From assembly GCF_020386635.1 (NCBI RefSeq), contig NZ_CP081942.1:930001-994000 (forward strand): a DNA stretch of 64,000 nt. The letters are read 5' to 3'. Origin of the DNA: Pseudomonas sp. MM211 (GTDB taxonomy: Bacteria > Pseudomonadota > Gammaproteobacteria > Pseudomonadales > Pseudomonadaceae). Positions 54,018 to 64,000 of this stretch are shown one piece after another. The notes beneath the pieces are model-generated. The model ran no database searches and was not told the DNA's origin. It was given only the letters and a program-made list of their open reading frames with translations. The translations under genes and the position numbers were made by a program. The stretch's first letter is position 1. The number at the start of each line of letters is the position of its first letter.

Positions 54018-55366
54018 TGACGCCCGCCGCGGTCATCCGCGAGAGCGGGTTATGGAAGCGCGGCGTACTCTGGCTGCTACTGCTCGCGCCGCTGTTCTTC
54101 GGCACCTACGGCTTCGCCAACTGGTTCACCGGCCAGCGCGATGACGTCGGCAGCCTGGTATTCGCCTGGGAGCGGCAGATTCCCCTGTGGCCCTGGACGA
54201 TCATTCCCTACTGGTCGATCGACCTGCTCTACGGCCTGGCCTTCCTGCTGCCGGCTACCCGTTGTGCAGTGGATCGGCTCGGCTTGCGGCTGCTGACCGC
54301 TCAGGTGATCTGCATCAGCTGCTTCCTGCTCTGGCCGCTGCGTTTCACCTTCGACCGTCCGGCGCTGGACGGTTTGTTCGGGCTGATGTTCGACGTGCTG
54401 ATGGGTTTCGACAAACCCTTCAATCAGGCACCGTCGCTACACATCACCCTGCTGGTGGTGCTGTGGGCCTGCTTTGCCCATTCGGCGGTTGGTATATGGC
54501 GTGTTGTGTTGCACGTTTGGTTCGCTCTGATCGGCCTTTCGGTACTGACCACCTGGCAGCATCATTTCATCGACGTGCCGACTGGCATGCTCGCCGGCTT
54601 CCTGTGCCTGTGGCTATGGCCCAGCGAAGGGCGCAGCCCACTGTTCGCCTGGCGCCTGGCCCGTGATCCGCAGCGCTGGCGGCTGGCCTTGCGCTACGCC
54701 TTCGGTGCGGCGCTGTGCAGTGCGCTGGCGATGCACTTCGGTGGCTTCGCTCTATGGTTGCTGTGGCCGGCATTGTCGTTGCTGATGGTGGCGCTGAACT
54801 ACGCACTGTTCGATGCACAGGGTTTCCAAAAGCGTGCCGACGGTCGTCTCAGTGCTGCCAGCAATTGGCTGCTGGCCCCCTATCTGGCCGCCGCCTGGAT
54901 CAACTCGCGGGCCTGGACACGCAAGCACCCGCAACCCGACGAGGTAGCCGACGGCGTCTGGCTCGGACGCATTCCCGGACGGGGAGAAGAGCAGGCTTTT
55001 GCGGCAATCGCCGACCTGTGTGCCGAGTTGCCGTGCCGTGTTAAGGACAAACCCTACCGAGAGCTGGCCTGCCTCGATCTGATCGCCCCGAGCACCGCGC
55101 ATTGCCTGCAGGCGGCAGTGGCCATCGACGATCTTCGCCAGCACGGCCCCGTGTTGGTGTGCTGCGCACTGGGCTACTCACGTAGCGCTACCGCGATCGC
55201 CGCCTGGCTGTTGCACAGTGGCCGTTGCACGAGCGTCGCAGAGGCCGTTTCGCTGCTTCGCCAGGCCCGCCCACAGGCTGTGCTGGGAAACGCTCATTTA
55301 CAGGCGCTGGAGGGCATATTGAGCCAACCGGCGGCCATTTCGGGAGGCGCCTTGCATGGCCAGTGA
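54017..55366 (+). CDS. PAP2-like and dual-specificity phosphatase fusion membrane protein (YnbD-like)
   Basis: A 449-residue protein starting at ATG 54017, one base inside the previous stop (TGATG). The N-terminal half has about seven membrane spans with PAP2 parts APSLHITLL and TWQHHFIDVPTG. After a second hydrophobic group, the C-terminal about 130 residues are a dual-specificity phosphatase with the CX5R loop at C383-R389 (CALGYSRSA). Both modules can remove phosphate from lipids. The pairing is the hallmark of YnbD. In this operon it is the natural candidate to dephosphorylate a phosphatidyl-alcohol phosphate. Confidence 0.83.
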   Translation: MTPAAVIRESGLWKRGVLWLLLLAPLFFGTYGFANWFTGQRDDVGSLVFAWERQIPLWPWTIIPYWSIDLLYGLAFLLPATRCAVDRLGLRLLTAQVICISCFLLWPLRFTFDRPALDGLFGLMFDVLMGFDKPFNQAPSLHITLLVVLWACFAHSAVGIWRVVLHVWFALIGLSVLTTWQHHFIDVPTGMLAGFLCLWLWPSEGRSPLFAWRLARDPQRWRLALRYAFGAALCSALAMHFGGFALWLLWPALSLLMVALNYALFDAQGFQKRADGRLSAASNWLLAPYLAAAWINSRAWTRKHPQPDEVADGVWLGRIPGRGEEQAFAAIADLCAELPCRVKDKPYRELACLDLIAPSTAHCLQAAVAIDDLRQHGPVLVCCALGYSRSATAIAAWLLHSGRCTSVAEAVSLLRQARPQAVLGNAHLQALEGILSQPAAISGGALHGQ

Positions 55367-55814
55367 AATGCACCTGCAACTGGTCGCTGGACTGTTGCGC
55401 CGCGGCAAGGCCATCGACCATCTATCCAGCGCGTTGACCCTGCTGGCTCTGATCATTGGTCTAGGGCCTTTGCTTGGTTTCATGGCGCTCACCACGGGAG
55501 GCGCAGTGTGCGTACTTTTGCTGGTCTGCGGCCTGCTGCAAAAGTACTACGCCCTGCGGGTGGCCCTGGATGCCGAACTATTCAGCAGCCTCGCCGCGGC
55601 ACCTGAGCAACTCGACAGGCGCACTGCGGAACTCGATCAAGCGCTCCTCATGCTAGGCCGCAAGGTCAGCGACAGTTCGCGCTCCTGGCAACAACGCAGC
55701 CAAGGTGCACTGCGCCTGCTGCGGATGCAGATACTCTGGTTCAACTTGCAACTCCTCGTTGCCTTGGCGGCCATCGTGCTGATGCCATGGCTTTCACAGG
55801 TTCGATTCGGATAA
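55356..55814 (+). CDS. Small membrane protein of the ynb-like operon, unknown function
   Basis: A 152-residue protein with two adjacent hydrophobic segments at about residues 25-62 (LTLLALIIGLGPLLGFMAL, AVCVLLLVCGLL), a helical, charged middle (about 70-120) and one C-terminal span (LLVALAAIVLMPWL). I recognise no family. It overlaps the phosphatase gene by 11 bp and is followed 10 bp later by an acyltransferase gene, so it is part of the same transcript and may be an assembly partner. Confidence 0.78.
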   Translation: MASEMHLQLVAGLLRRGKAIDHLSSALTLLALIIGLGPLLGFMALTTGGAVCVLLLVCGLLQKYYALRVALDAELFSSLAAAPEQLDRRTAELDQALLMLGRKVSDSSRSWQQRSQGALRLLRMQILWFNLQLLVALAAIVLMPWLSQVRFG

Positions 55815-55824
55815 GGAAATATCC

Positions 55825-56445
55825 ATGCTTGCGTCCCTGGTCGCCTTTTTCATCACCTCCGGCGCGCGCCTGCTCACCGGTGCCCGGGCCCTGTGGCTCG
55901 GTAGTACCGCGCAGCCGGTGCAGCGCATCTACTACGCCAACCACAGCAGCCACGGCGACTTCGTGCTGCTCTGGGCGTCGCTGCCCGCCGAACTGCGCAA
56001 ACGCACCCGCCCGGTAGCCGGTTCGGATTACTGGATGAAGGGCACGCTGCGCAGCTTCCTGATCCAGCGGGTGTTCAATGGCGTGCTGGTCGACCGCCAA
56101 CGCAGCGACACCAGCGCCAATCCACTGCAGGCAATGATCGATGCGCTGGGCGAGGGCGATTCGCTGATCGTCTTCCCGGAAGGCACCCGCAACCTCGAGG
56201 ACGGCCTACTGCCATTCAAGAGCGGTCTCTACCACTTGGCCAAGGCGCGCCCGGACGTTGAAGTGATCCCCGTATGGATCGCCAACCTCAACCGGGTAAT
56301 GCCCAAAGGCCGAGCCCTGCCATTACCGCTGCTATGCACGCTGAATTTCGGCGCACCACTGGGCATGGGCGAAGAGGAGGGCAAAGACGCCTTCCTCGAA
56401 CGCGCGCGTAATTCCCTGCTGGCCCTGGCTCCCGAGGAGGTTTGA
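55825..56445 (+). CDS. PlsC-like 1-acylglycerol-3-phosphate acyltransferase of the ynb-like operon
   Basis: A 206-residue acyltransferase with NHSSHGDFVLL (HX4D) at about residue 39, the GSDYWMKG segment and FPEGTRNLEDGLLPFKSGLY near 116. It is shorter and quite different from the PlsC-like protein at 50540, so it is not a recent duplicate. It may make or remodel phosphatidic acid for the CDP-diacylglycerol synthase encoded by the next gene, one base away. Confidence 0.87.
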   Translation: MLASLVAFFITSGARLLTGARALWLGSTAQPVQRIYYANHSSHGDFVLLWASLPAELRKRTRPVAGSDYWMKGTLRSFLIQRVFNGVLVDRQRSDTSANPLQAMIDALGEGDSLIVFPEGTRNLEDGLLPFKSGLYHLAKARPDVEVIPVWIANLNRVMPKGRALPLPLLCTLNFGAPLGMGEEEGKDAFLERARNSLLALAPEEV

Positions 56446-56446
56446 G

Positions 56447-57379
56447 ATGGATCGCAATACCTTGCTGTTGTTCGCCGGCATTGGCGGCATCCTGCTCCTC
56501 GCCAGCCTGGTCGGCTGGCTGCTGAAACGACGCGCCGGCCCAGGCCCGCACGCGGTCATCGACAACCTCAACGCCCGCATCAATGCCTGGTGGGTGATGG
56601 TGCTGGTGATCGGCTTTGCCTTTCTGTTCGGCAATATCGGCGTGGTGGTGCTGTTCTACTGCGTGTCGTTCTATGCCCTGCGCGAGTTCATGACCCTGAC
56701 ACCAACGCGGCGCAGCGACTACCCCGCACTGATCGCCGCGTTCTACTTCGCGCTGCCGATGCAGTACTTGCTGATCGGTATCGGCTGGTACGGCCTGTTC
56801 GCCATCTTCATTCCGGTCTACCTGTTCCTGCTGCTGCCAATCCTGTCTTCGCTGGGTGGCGATACCACGCGCTTCCTGGAGCGTACCTCCAAGGTGCAGT
56901 GGGGGCTGATGATTGCCGTGTACTGCATATCCACCGTACCGGCGCTGCTGACCTTGGAGATCGCCGGCTACGAGGGCCGCAACCTGCTGTTGATCGCCTG
57001 GCTGGTGATTGTCGTGCAGATATCAGACGTGCTGCAGTACGTCTGCGGCAAGCTGGCCGGTAAACGCAAGATTGCCCCCAACCTGTCGCCGTCGAAGACC
57101 GTGGAGGGCTTCTTCGGTGGCGTGGCACTGGCCACTCTGATCGGCGCCTCGCTGTACTGGATCACCCCGTTCGCCTTCTGGCAGGCCGGCCTGTTCGCCT
57201 TGCTGGTGTGCCTGCTCGGCTTTGCCGGTGGCCTGGTGATGTCGGCGATCAAACGCGATCGCGGCGTGAAAGACTGGGGCCATATGATCGAAGGCCACGG
57301 CGGCATGCTCGACCGCCTCGACTCAGTGTGCTTCGCCGCCCCAGTGTTCTTCCATATGGTGCGCTACTGGTGGGCGTGA
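56447..57379 (+). CDS. Phosphatidate cytidylyltransferase family protein (CdsA/YnbB-like)
   Basis: A 310-residue membrane enzyme of the CDP-diacylglycerol synthase family with about eight spans. The signature region is complete: SDVLQYVCGKLAGKRKIAPNLSPSKTVEG (short form NLSPSKTVEGFFGG) and KRDRGVKDWGHMIEGHGGMLDRLDS (short form KDWGHMIEGHGGMLDRLDS) with the metal-binding aspartates. It would turn phosphatidate and CTP into CDP-diacylglycerol, the donor needed by the first gene's product. The housekeeping cdsA is normally next to uppS and bamA, so this is a second copy, as YnbB is in E. coli. Confidence 0.88.
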   Translation: MDRNTLLLFAGIGGILLLASLVGWLLKRRAGPGPHAVIDNLNARINAWWVMVLVIGFAFLFGNIGVVVLFYCVSFYALREFMTLTPTRRSDYPALIAAFYFALPMQYLLIGIGWYGLFAIFIPVYLFLLLPILSSLGGDTTRFLERTSKVQWGLMIAVYCISTVPALLTLEIAGYEGRNLLLIAWLVIVVQISDVLQYVCGKLAGKRKIAPNLSPSKTVEGFFGGVALATLIGASLYWITPFAFWQAGLFALLVCLLGFAGGLVMSAIKRDRGVKDWGHMIEGHGGMLDRLDSVCFAAPVFFHMVRYWWA

Positions 57380-57420
57380 AGGGCTCGCTTATCGATCAGT
57401 AAATAGCTGATTAATAATAA

Positions 57421-57447
57421 AAAACCCGGCTCAAGGCCGGGTTTTTT
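57421..57447. terminator. Bidirectional terminator between the ynb-like operon and gyrB
   Basis: AAAACCCGGC-TCAAG-GCCGGGTTTT (with short slips) forms a 9-10 bp stem flanked by A-run on the left and TTTTTT on the right, so it can end both converging transcripts. Confidence 0.9.
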
Positions 57448-57465
57448 ATGCACTACCGAATGACA

Positions 57466-60989
<3,524 letters not shown>

Positions 60990-61037
60990 GAAGCGGGCCG
61001 TCGTGGAGAAGGGCGAACAAATAGCACTGCCAGAAAC

Positions 61038-61096
61038 GAAATCAGCTTTGGATGTAGCGGGTCAGTGTCTGACCCGAACATACCAAAGCTGATTTC
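61038..61096. repeat. 59-bp hairpin between dnaN and recF
   Basis: GAAATCAGCTTTGG at the left is complementary to CCAAAGCTGATTTC at the right, and an inner CGGGTCAG-TGT-CTGACCCG stem (61058-61076) lies between them, giving a two-step cruciform-like hairpin. It has no clear T-tract. It may attenuate or process the dnaN-recF transcript or be a mobile palindrome. Confidence 0.75.
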
Positions 61097-61132
61097 AATA
61101 ACGCCTGGGTTGCCGATTAGCGGCAGCGCCAA

Positions 61133-62236
61133 TTACAGGCGCATCGGCATGACGACATAAGCGGAATCGTCATTGTCGGCTTCCTGCACCAGCGCACTGC
61201 TGTTGGAGTCAGACAAAATCAGACGTACCTGCTCGGTGGTCATCACGCCCAGCACATCGAGCAGATAGCTGACGTTGAAACCAATCTCCAGCGCGCCACC
61301 GTTGTACTCGACGGCAATTTCTTCTTCGGCTTCTTCCTGTTCCGGGTTGTTGGCCTGGATTTTCAGCAGGCCTGCAGCCAGTTGCAGACGAATGCCGCGG
61401 TACTTTTCGTTCGACAGAATTGCGGTGCGGCTGAAGGCTTCACGCAGACCCTGACGATCGGCAACGACCAGCTTGTCACCACCACGGGGCAACACGCGCT
61501 CGTAATCCGGGAACTTGCCGTCGACCAGCTTGGAGGTGAAGGTGAACTCGCCTGTGGTCGCACGAATATGGTGCTGACCCAGAACGATGCTGACGGTGCC
61601 ATCCTGCTCGGTAAGCAGACGGGCCAGTTCCAGAATGCCTTTACGCGGCACGATCACCTGGTGGCGCTCGACCTGCTCGATGCTGGCTTCCATGGAGCAC
61701 ATCGCCAGGCGATGGCCATCGGTGGCGACAGCGCGCAACACACCGGTCTGCACTTCCAGCAGCATGCCGTTGAGGTAGTAACGGACGTCCTGCTGGGCCA
61801 TGGCGAAGCTGGTGCGTTCGATCAGGCGACGCAGCTTGCTCTGCACCAGATCGAACGTCAGCGAACCCGGGCCTTCTTCGACGGTAGGGAAATCGTTGGC
61901 AGGCAAGGTGGACAGCGTAAAACGGCTGCGACCGGCCTTGACCAGCAGCTTCTGCTCGTCGACACGAATGTCGATCAGCGCGTCGGACGGCAGGCTCTTG
62001 CAGATATCCATCAGCTTGCGGGCCGGTACGGTGATTTCACCTGGCTCGGCAGCATCTTCCAGCGTCACACGCCCGACCAGCTCGACCTCAAGGTCAGTAC
62101 CGGTCAGCGACAACTGCTGGCCTTCGACGACCAGCAGAACATTGGAAAGAACCGGCAAGGTCTGTCGGCGTTCCACGACGCCGGCGACCAGTTGCAGGGG
62201 TTTCAACAGGGCTTCGCGTTGAATGGTGAAGTGCAT
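61133..62236 (-). CDS. dnaN: DNA polymerase III beta sliding clamp
   Basis: The 367-residue clamp with three repeated domains; starts MHFTIQREALLKPLQLVAGVVERR in the standard way (short form REALLKPLQLV) and ends VVMPMRL, the usual C terminus. Blocks TVPARKLMDICKSLP and DGHRLAMC are typical. Lies 35 bp after dnaA. Confidence 0.98.
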   Translation of the reverse strand: MHFTIQREALLKPLQLVAGVVERRQTLPVLSNVLLVVEGQQLSLTGTDLEVELVGRVTLEDAAEPGEITVPARKLMDICKSLPSDALIDIRVDEQKLLVKAGRSRFTLSTLPANDFPTVEEGPGSLTFDLVQSKLRRLIERTSFAMAQQDVRYYLNGMLLEVQTGVLRAVATDGHRLAMCSMEASIEQVERHQVIVPRKGILELARLLTEQDGTVSIVLGQHHIRATTGEFTFTSKLVDGKFPDYERVLPRGGDKLVVADRQGLREAFSRTAILSNEKYRGIRLQLAAGLLKIQANNPEQEEAEEEIAVEYNGGALEIGFNVSYLLDVLGVMTTEQVRLILSDSNSSALVQEADNDDSAYVVMPMRL

Positions 62237-62271
62237 GGTCTAGTCCCTTGCCTCGTGCGTGGAGTTGCGTA

Positions 62272-63771
62272 TCAAGTGGTCAGTGTACGCAGCAGATTCT
62301 TGTAATCCTCGCGAATATCCGCGTCGGACTCCCTAAGTTGAGCAATCTTACGACAGGCGTGCAATACCGTGGTGTGATCGCGGCCGCCGAAGGCCACACC
62401 GATTTCCGGCAGGCTGTGGTTGGTCAGTTCCTTGGACAACGCCATCGCCACCTGACGCGGCCTGGCAATGGATCGTGAACGGCGTTTGGACAACAGATCG
62501 GAGATCTTGATCTTGTAGTACTCGGCCGTAGTGCGCTGGATATTGTCGATGCTGACCAGCTTGTCCTGTAGGGCTAGCAGATCCTTCAGCGACTCACGAA
62601 TCAGCTCGATGGTGATATCGCGGCCCATAAAGTGCGAATGCGCGATCACGCGCTTCAACGCACCTTCCAGCTCACGCACGTTGGAGCGAATACGCTGGGC
62701 AATAAAGAACGCCGCATCATGGGGCAAATCGACTCTGGCCTGGTCGGCCTTTTTCATCAGAATCGCCACACGGGTTTCCAGCTCCGGCGGCTCGACCGCA
62801 ACGGTCAGGCCCCAGCCGAAGCGCGACTTCAGGCGCTCTTCCAGACCTTCAATCTCTTTCGGGTAACGGTCGCTGGTGAGAATCACCTGCTGGCCACCTT
62901 CAAGAAGCGCATTAAAGGTATGAAAGAATTCTTCCTGGGAGCGTTCCTTCTTGGCGAAGAACTGGATGTCATCGATCAGCAGCGCATCCACCGAACGGTA
63001 GAAACGCTTGAATTCGTTGATGGCGTTGAGCTGCAGCGCTTTGACCATGTCAGCCACGAAACGCTCGGAATGCAGGTAAACGACCTTGGCATTAGGGTTC
63101 TTTGCCAACAGGTGGTTACCCACCGCGTGCATCAAATGCGTCTTGCCGAGACCCACGCCCCCATAAAGGAAGAGCGGGTTGTAACCGTGCTTGGGATTGT
63201 CCGCTACCTGCCAGGCTGCAGCGCGAGCCAGCTGGTTCGACTTACCCTCAACGAAGTTGTCGAAGGTAAACGTCCGATTGAGGTAACTGGTGTGCTTAAG
63301 GCCACCCTCTACCTGCACATTGCGTTCATTACGAGCCGGGGCAACGCTGGATGCGGCGCCGGCCATGGAATCAAAGCTGGCTCGAGAAGGTTCGGACTGC
63401 GCCGGAGGTTTCGGCGGCGGTGCACTGACCTGCGGCGCGGGGGCAGACGGTGATGGGCTGCTGTAATTAGAAACCGGCAACGAAGGTGAAGCCGTCAGTA
63501 CAGCTCGCGGCGCGGAACTACGACGGCTGCCTATCAACAGCGATATGGCGGGCACCACACCCGATGCACGCTCACCAAGCAGCTCGAGCATACGGCTCAT
63601 GTACTTTTCATTGACCCAGTCGAGTACGAAACGATTAGGTGCGTAGACACGCAGCTCATCGCCTTCAGCTTCTACTTGTAGTGGACGGATCCAGGTGTTG
63701 AATTGCTGGGCAGGCAGTTCATCACGTAGAAGTTCTACGCACTGCTGCCAAAGTTCCACGGACACGGACAT
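62272..63771 (-). CDS. dnaA: Chromosomal replication initiator DnaA
   Basis: 499 residues. Domain I ([17 protein letters not shown]) is followed by a Pro/Ser-rich linker (about 90-165). The AAA+ domain has Walker [16 protein letters not shown] (near 205) and Walker [11 protein letters not shown], and the C-terminal DNA-binding domain carries the signature [15 protein letters not shown]. Origin-type sequence with DnaA boxes begins 60 bp upstream of its start. It is the promoter-proximal gene of the dnaA-dnaN-recF-gyrB group. Confidence 0.98.
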   Translation of the reverse strand: MSVSVELWQQCVELLRDELPAQQFNTWIRPLQVEAEGDELRVYAPNRFVLDWVNEKYMSRMLELLGERASGVVPAISLLIGSRRSSAPRAVLTASPSLPVSNYSSPSPSAPAPQVSAPPPKPPAQSEPSRASFDSMAGAASSVAPARNERNVQVEGGLKHTSYLNRTFTFDNFVEGKSNQLARAAAWQVADNPKHGYNPLFLYGGVGLGKTHLMHAVGNHLLAKNPNAKVVYLHSERFVADMVKALQLNAINEFKRFYRSVDALLIDDIQFFAKKERSQEEFFHTFNALLEGGQQVILTSDRYPKEIEGLEERLKSRFGWGLTVAVEPPELETRVAILMKKADQARVDLPHDAAFFIAQRIRSNVRELEGALKRVIAHSHFMGRDITIELIRESLKDLLALQDKLVSIDNIQRTTAEYYKIKISDLLSKRRSRSIARPRQVAMALSKELTNHSLPEIGVAFGGRDHTTVLHACRKIAQLRESDADIREDYKNLLRTLTT

Positions 63772-64000
63772 CCCCTGATCAAAAACGCTGAGTCAAAAAC
63801 AGCCGCTATTGTAGCCTCCGTAGCCCGAGTTATCCACATACGAAAGCCGTTCAGTACATGCCAAATCAACGCGTTACATGATGGATGAATAACTATAAAC
63901 CCTGTGGATAAAGCCCCCTGAGATCAGTGCGCAACCCTAGGGGAAACTCGGTGGATAATCGGCCTGTGGGTAAATAGCCCTTTCATCCCCAGCTTATACC
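63772..64000. other. Part of oriC (dnaA-rpmH side) with DnaA boxes
   Basis: Two perfect DnaA boxes (TTATCCACA at 63830-63838, TGTGGATAA at 63903-63911) and two one-mismatch boxes (63950-63958 and 63965-63973) lie within 145 bp upstream of dnaA. The spacing and AT content fit the conserved Pseudomonas origin between dnaA and rpmH. The right part of the origin is outside the window. Autoregulatory dnaA promoter elements should also be here. Confidence 0.85.

Overview
The window is a stretch of a Pseudomonas chromosome that runs into the replication origin. This is inferred from its high GC content, from the gene order dnaA-dnaN-recF-gyrB (all on the minus strand, 57.5-63.8 kb), and from core genes known to lie near the origin in Pseudomonas aeruginosa: lysophosphatidate acyltransferase, gmhB, glyS-glyQ, tag, an HtrB-like acyltransferase, a PilZ protein, trkA, rsmB, fmt, def, a LysM protein, dprA, tsaC, qor, hemF and aroE. 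Relative to that backbone (read right to left here) there are several accessory insertions. The repeats and gene content suggest the P. mendocina/P. oleovorans side of the genus, but this is not proven from the sequence alone.

Layout. 0-5.0 kb: aerobic cobalamin genes cobG-cobH-cobI-cobJ behind a cobalamin riboswitch that is split by a small mobile element. 5.1-6.7 kb: a small exported protein and a frameshifted Ldh-family dehydrogenase. 6.9-10.9 kb: an iron-starvation sigma factor, its FecR-like regulator and a TonB-dependent siderophore receptor, with a candidate Fur box. 11.1-21.9 kb: housekeeping block (aroE, hemF, qor, tsaC, dprA, LysM protein, def, fmt, rsmB, trkA, TPR protein). 22.0-24.3 kb: LysR regulator and divergent MFS transporter. 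24.5-40.0 kb: ectoine/hydroxyectoine use, comprising transaminase and aldehyde dehydrogenase (doeD, doeC), Lrp/AsnC regulator, doeB/eutE, doeA/eutD, eutC, frameshifted eutB, the MocR regulator enuR and the importer ehuBCDA. This block is interrupted by a queuosine-precursor transporter under a preQ1 riboswitch, an NlpC/P60 hydrolase and an orphan choline-binding protein. 40.2-46.5 kb: DUF4198 protein, PilZ, lipid A acyltransferase, flavoprotein, tag, and a PepSY/DUF3649/DUF3325 membrane operon typical of iron-regulated loci. 46.9-51.3 kb: glyQ-glyS, gmhB, lysophosphatidate acyltransferase. 51.6-57.4 kb: a tightly packed six-gene operon resembling E. coli ynbABCD with two additions. 57.5-64 kb: gyrB, recF, dnaN, dnaA and part of oriC.

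How the parts work together. The ectoine block is a complete route on paper: EhuABCD imports ectoine and hydroxyectoine, EutB/EutC are thought to convert hydroxyectoine to ectoine, DoeA opens the ring, DoeB deacetylates, DoeD transaminates diaminobutyrate and DoeC oxidises aspartate semialdehyde to aspartate. EnuR and the AsnC-type protein are the likely regulators. A 16-base quasi-palindrome found upstream of both eutB and enuR is a candidate EnuR operator. The ynb-like operon holds a CDP-diacylglycerol synthase, a CDP-alcohol phosphatidyltransferase with altered metal-site residues, an acyltransferase, a PAP2/dual-specificity phosphatase fusion and a hydrolase/methyltransferase fusion. It looks like a self-contained pathway for an unidentified phospholipid and is the best candidate for an undescribed system here.

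The most striking structural event is at the left end. A 141-bp MITE-like element sits inside the P5/L5 arm of the cobalamin riboswitch, with both halves of the aptamer still recognisable and P1 still able to pair across it. A shorter, internally deleted relative lies just upstream of the ynb-like operon. REP/BIME-type palindromes of at least five families fill most intergenic gaps. I saw no tRNA or rRNA genes, CRISPR arrays, prophage or full insertion sequences.
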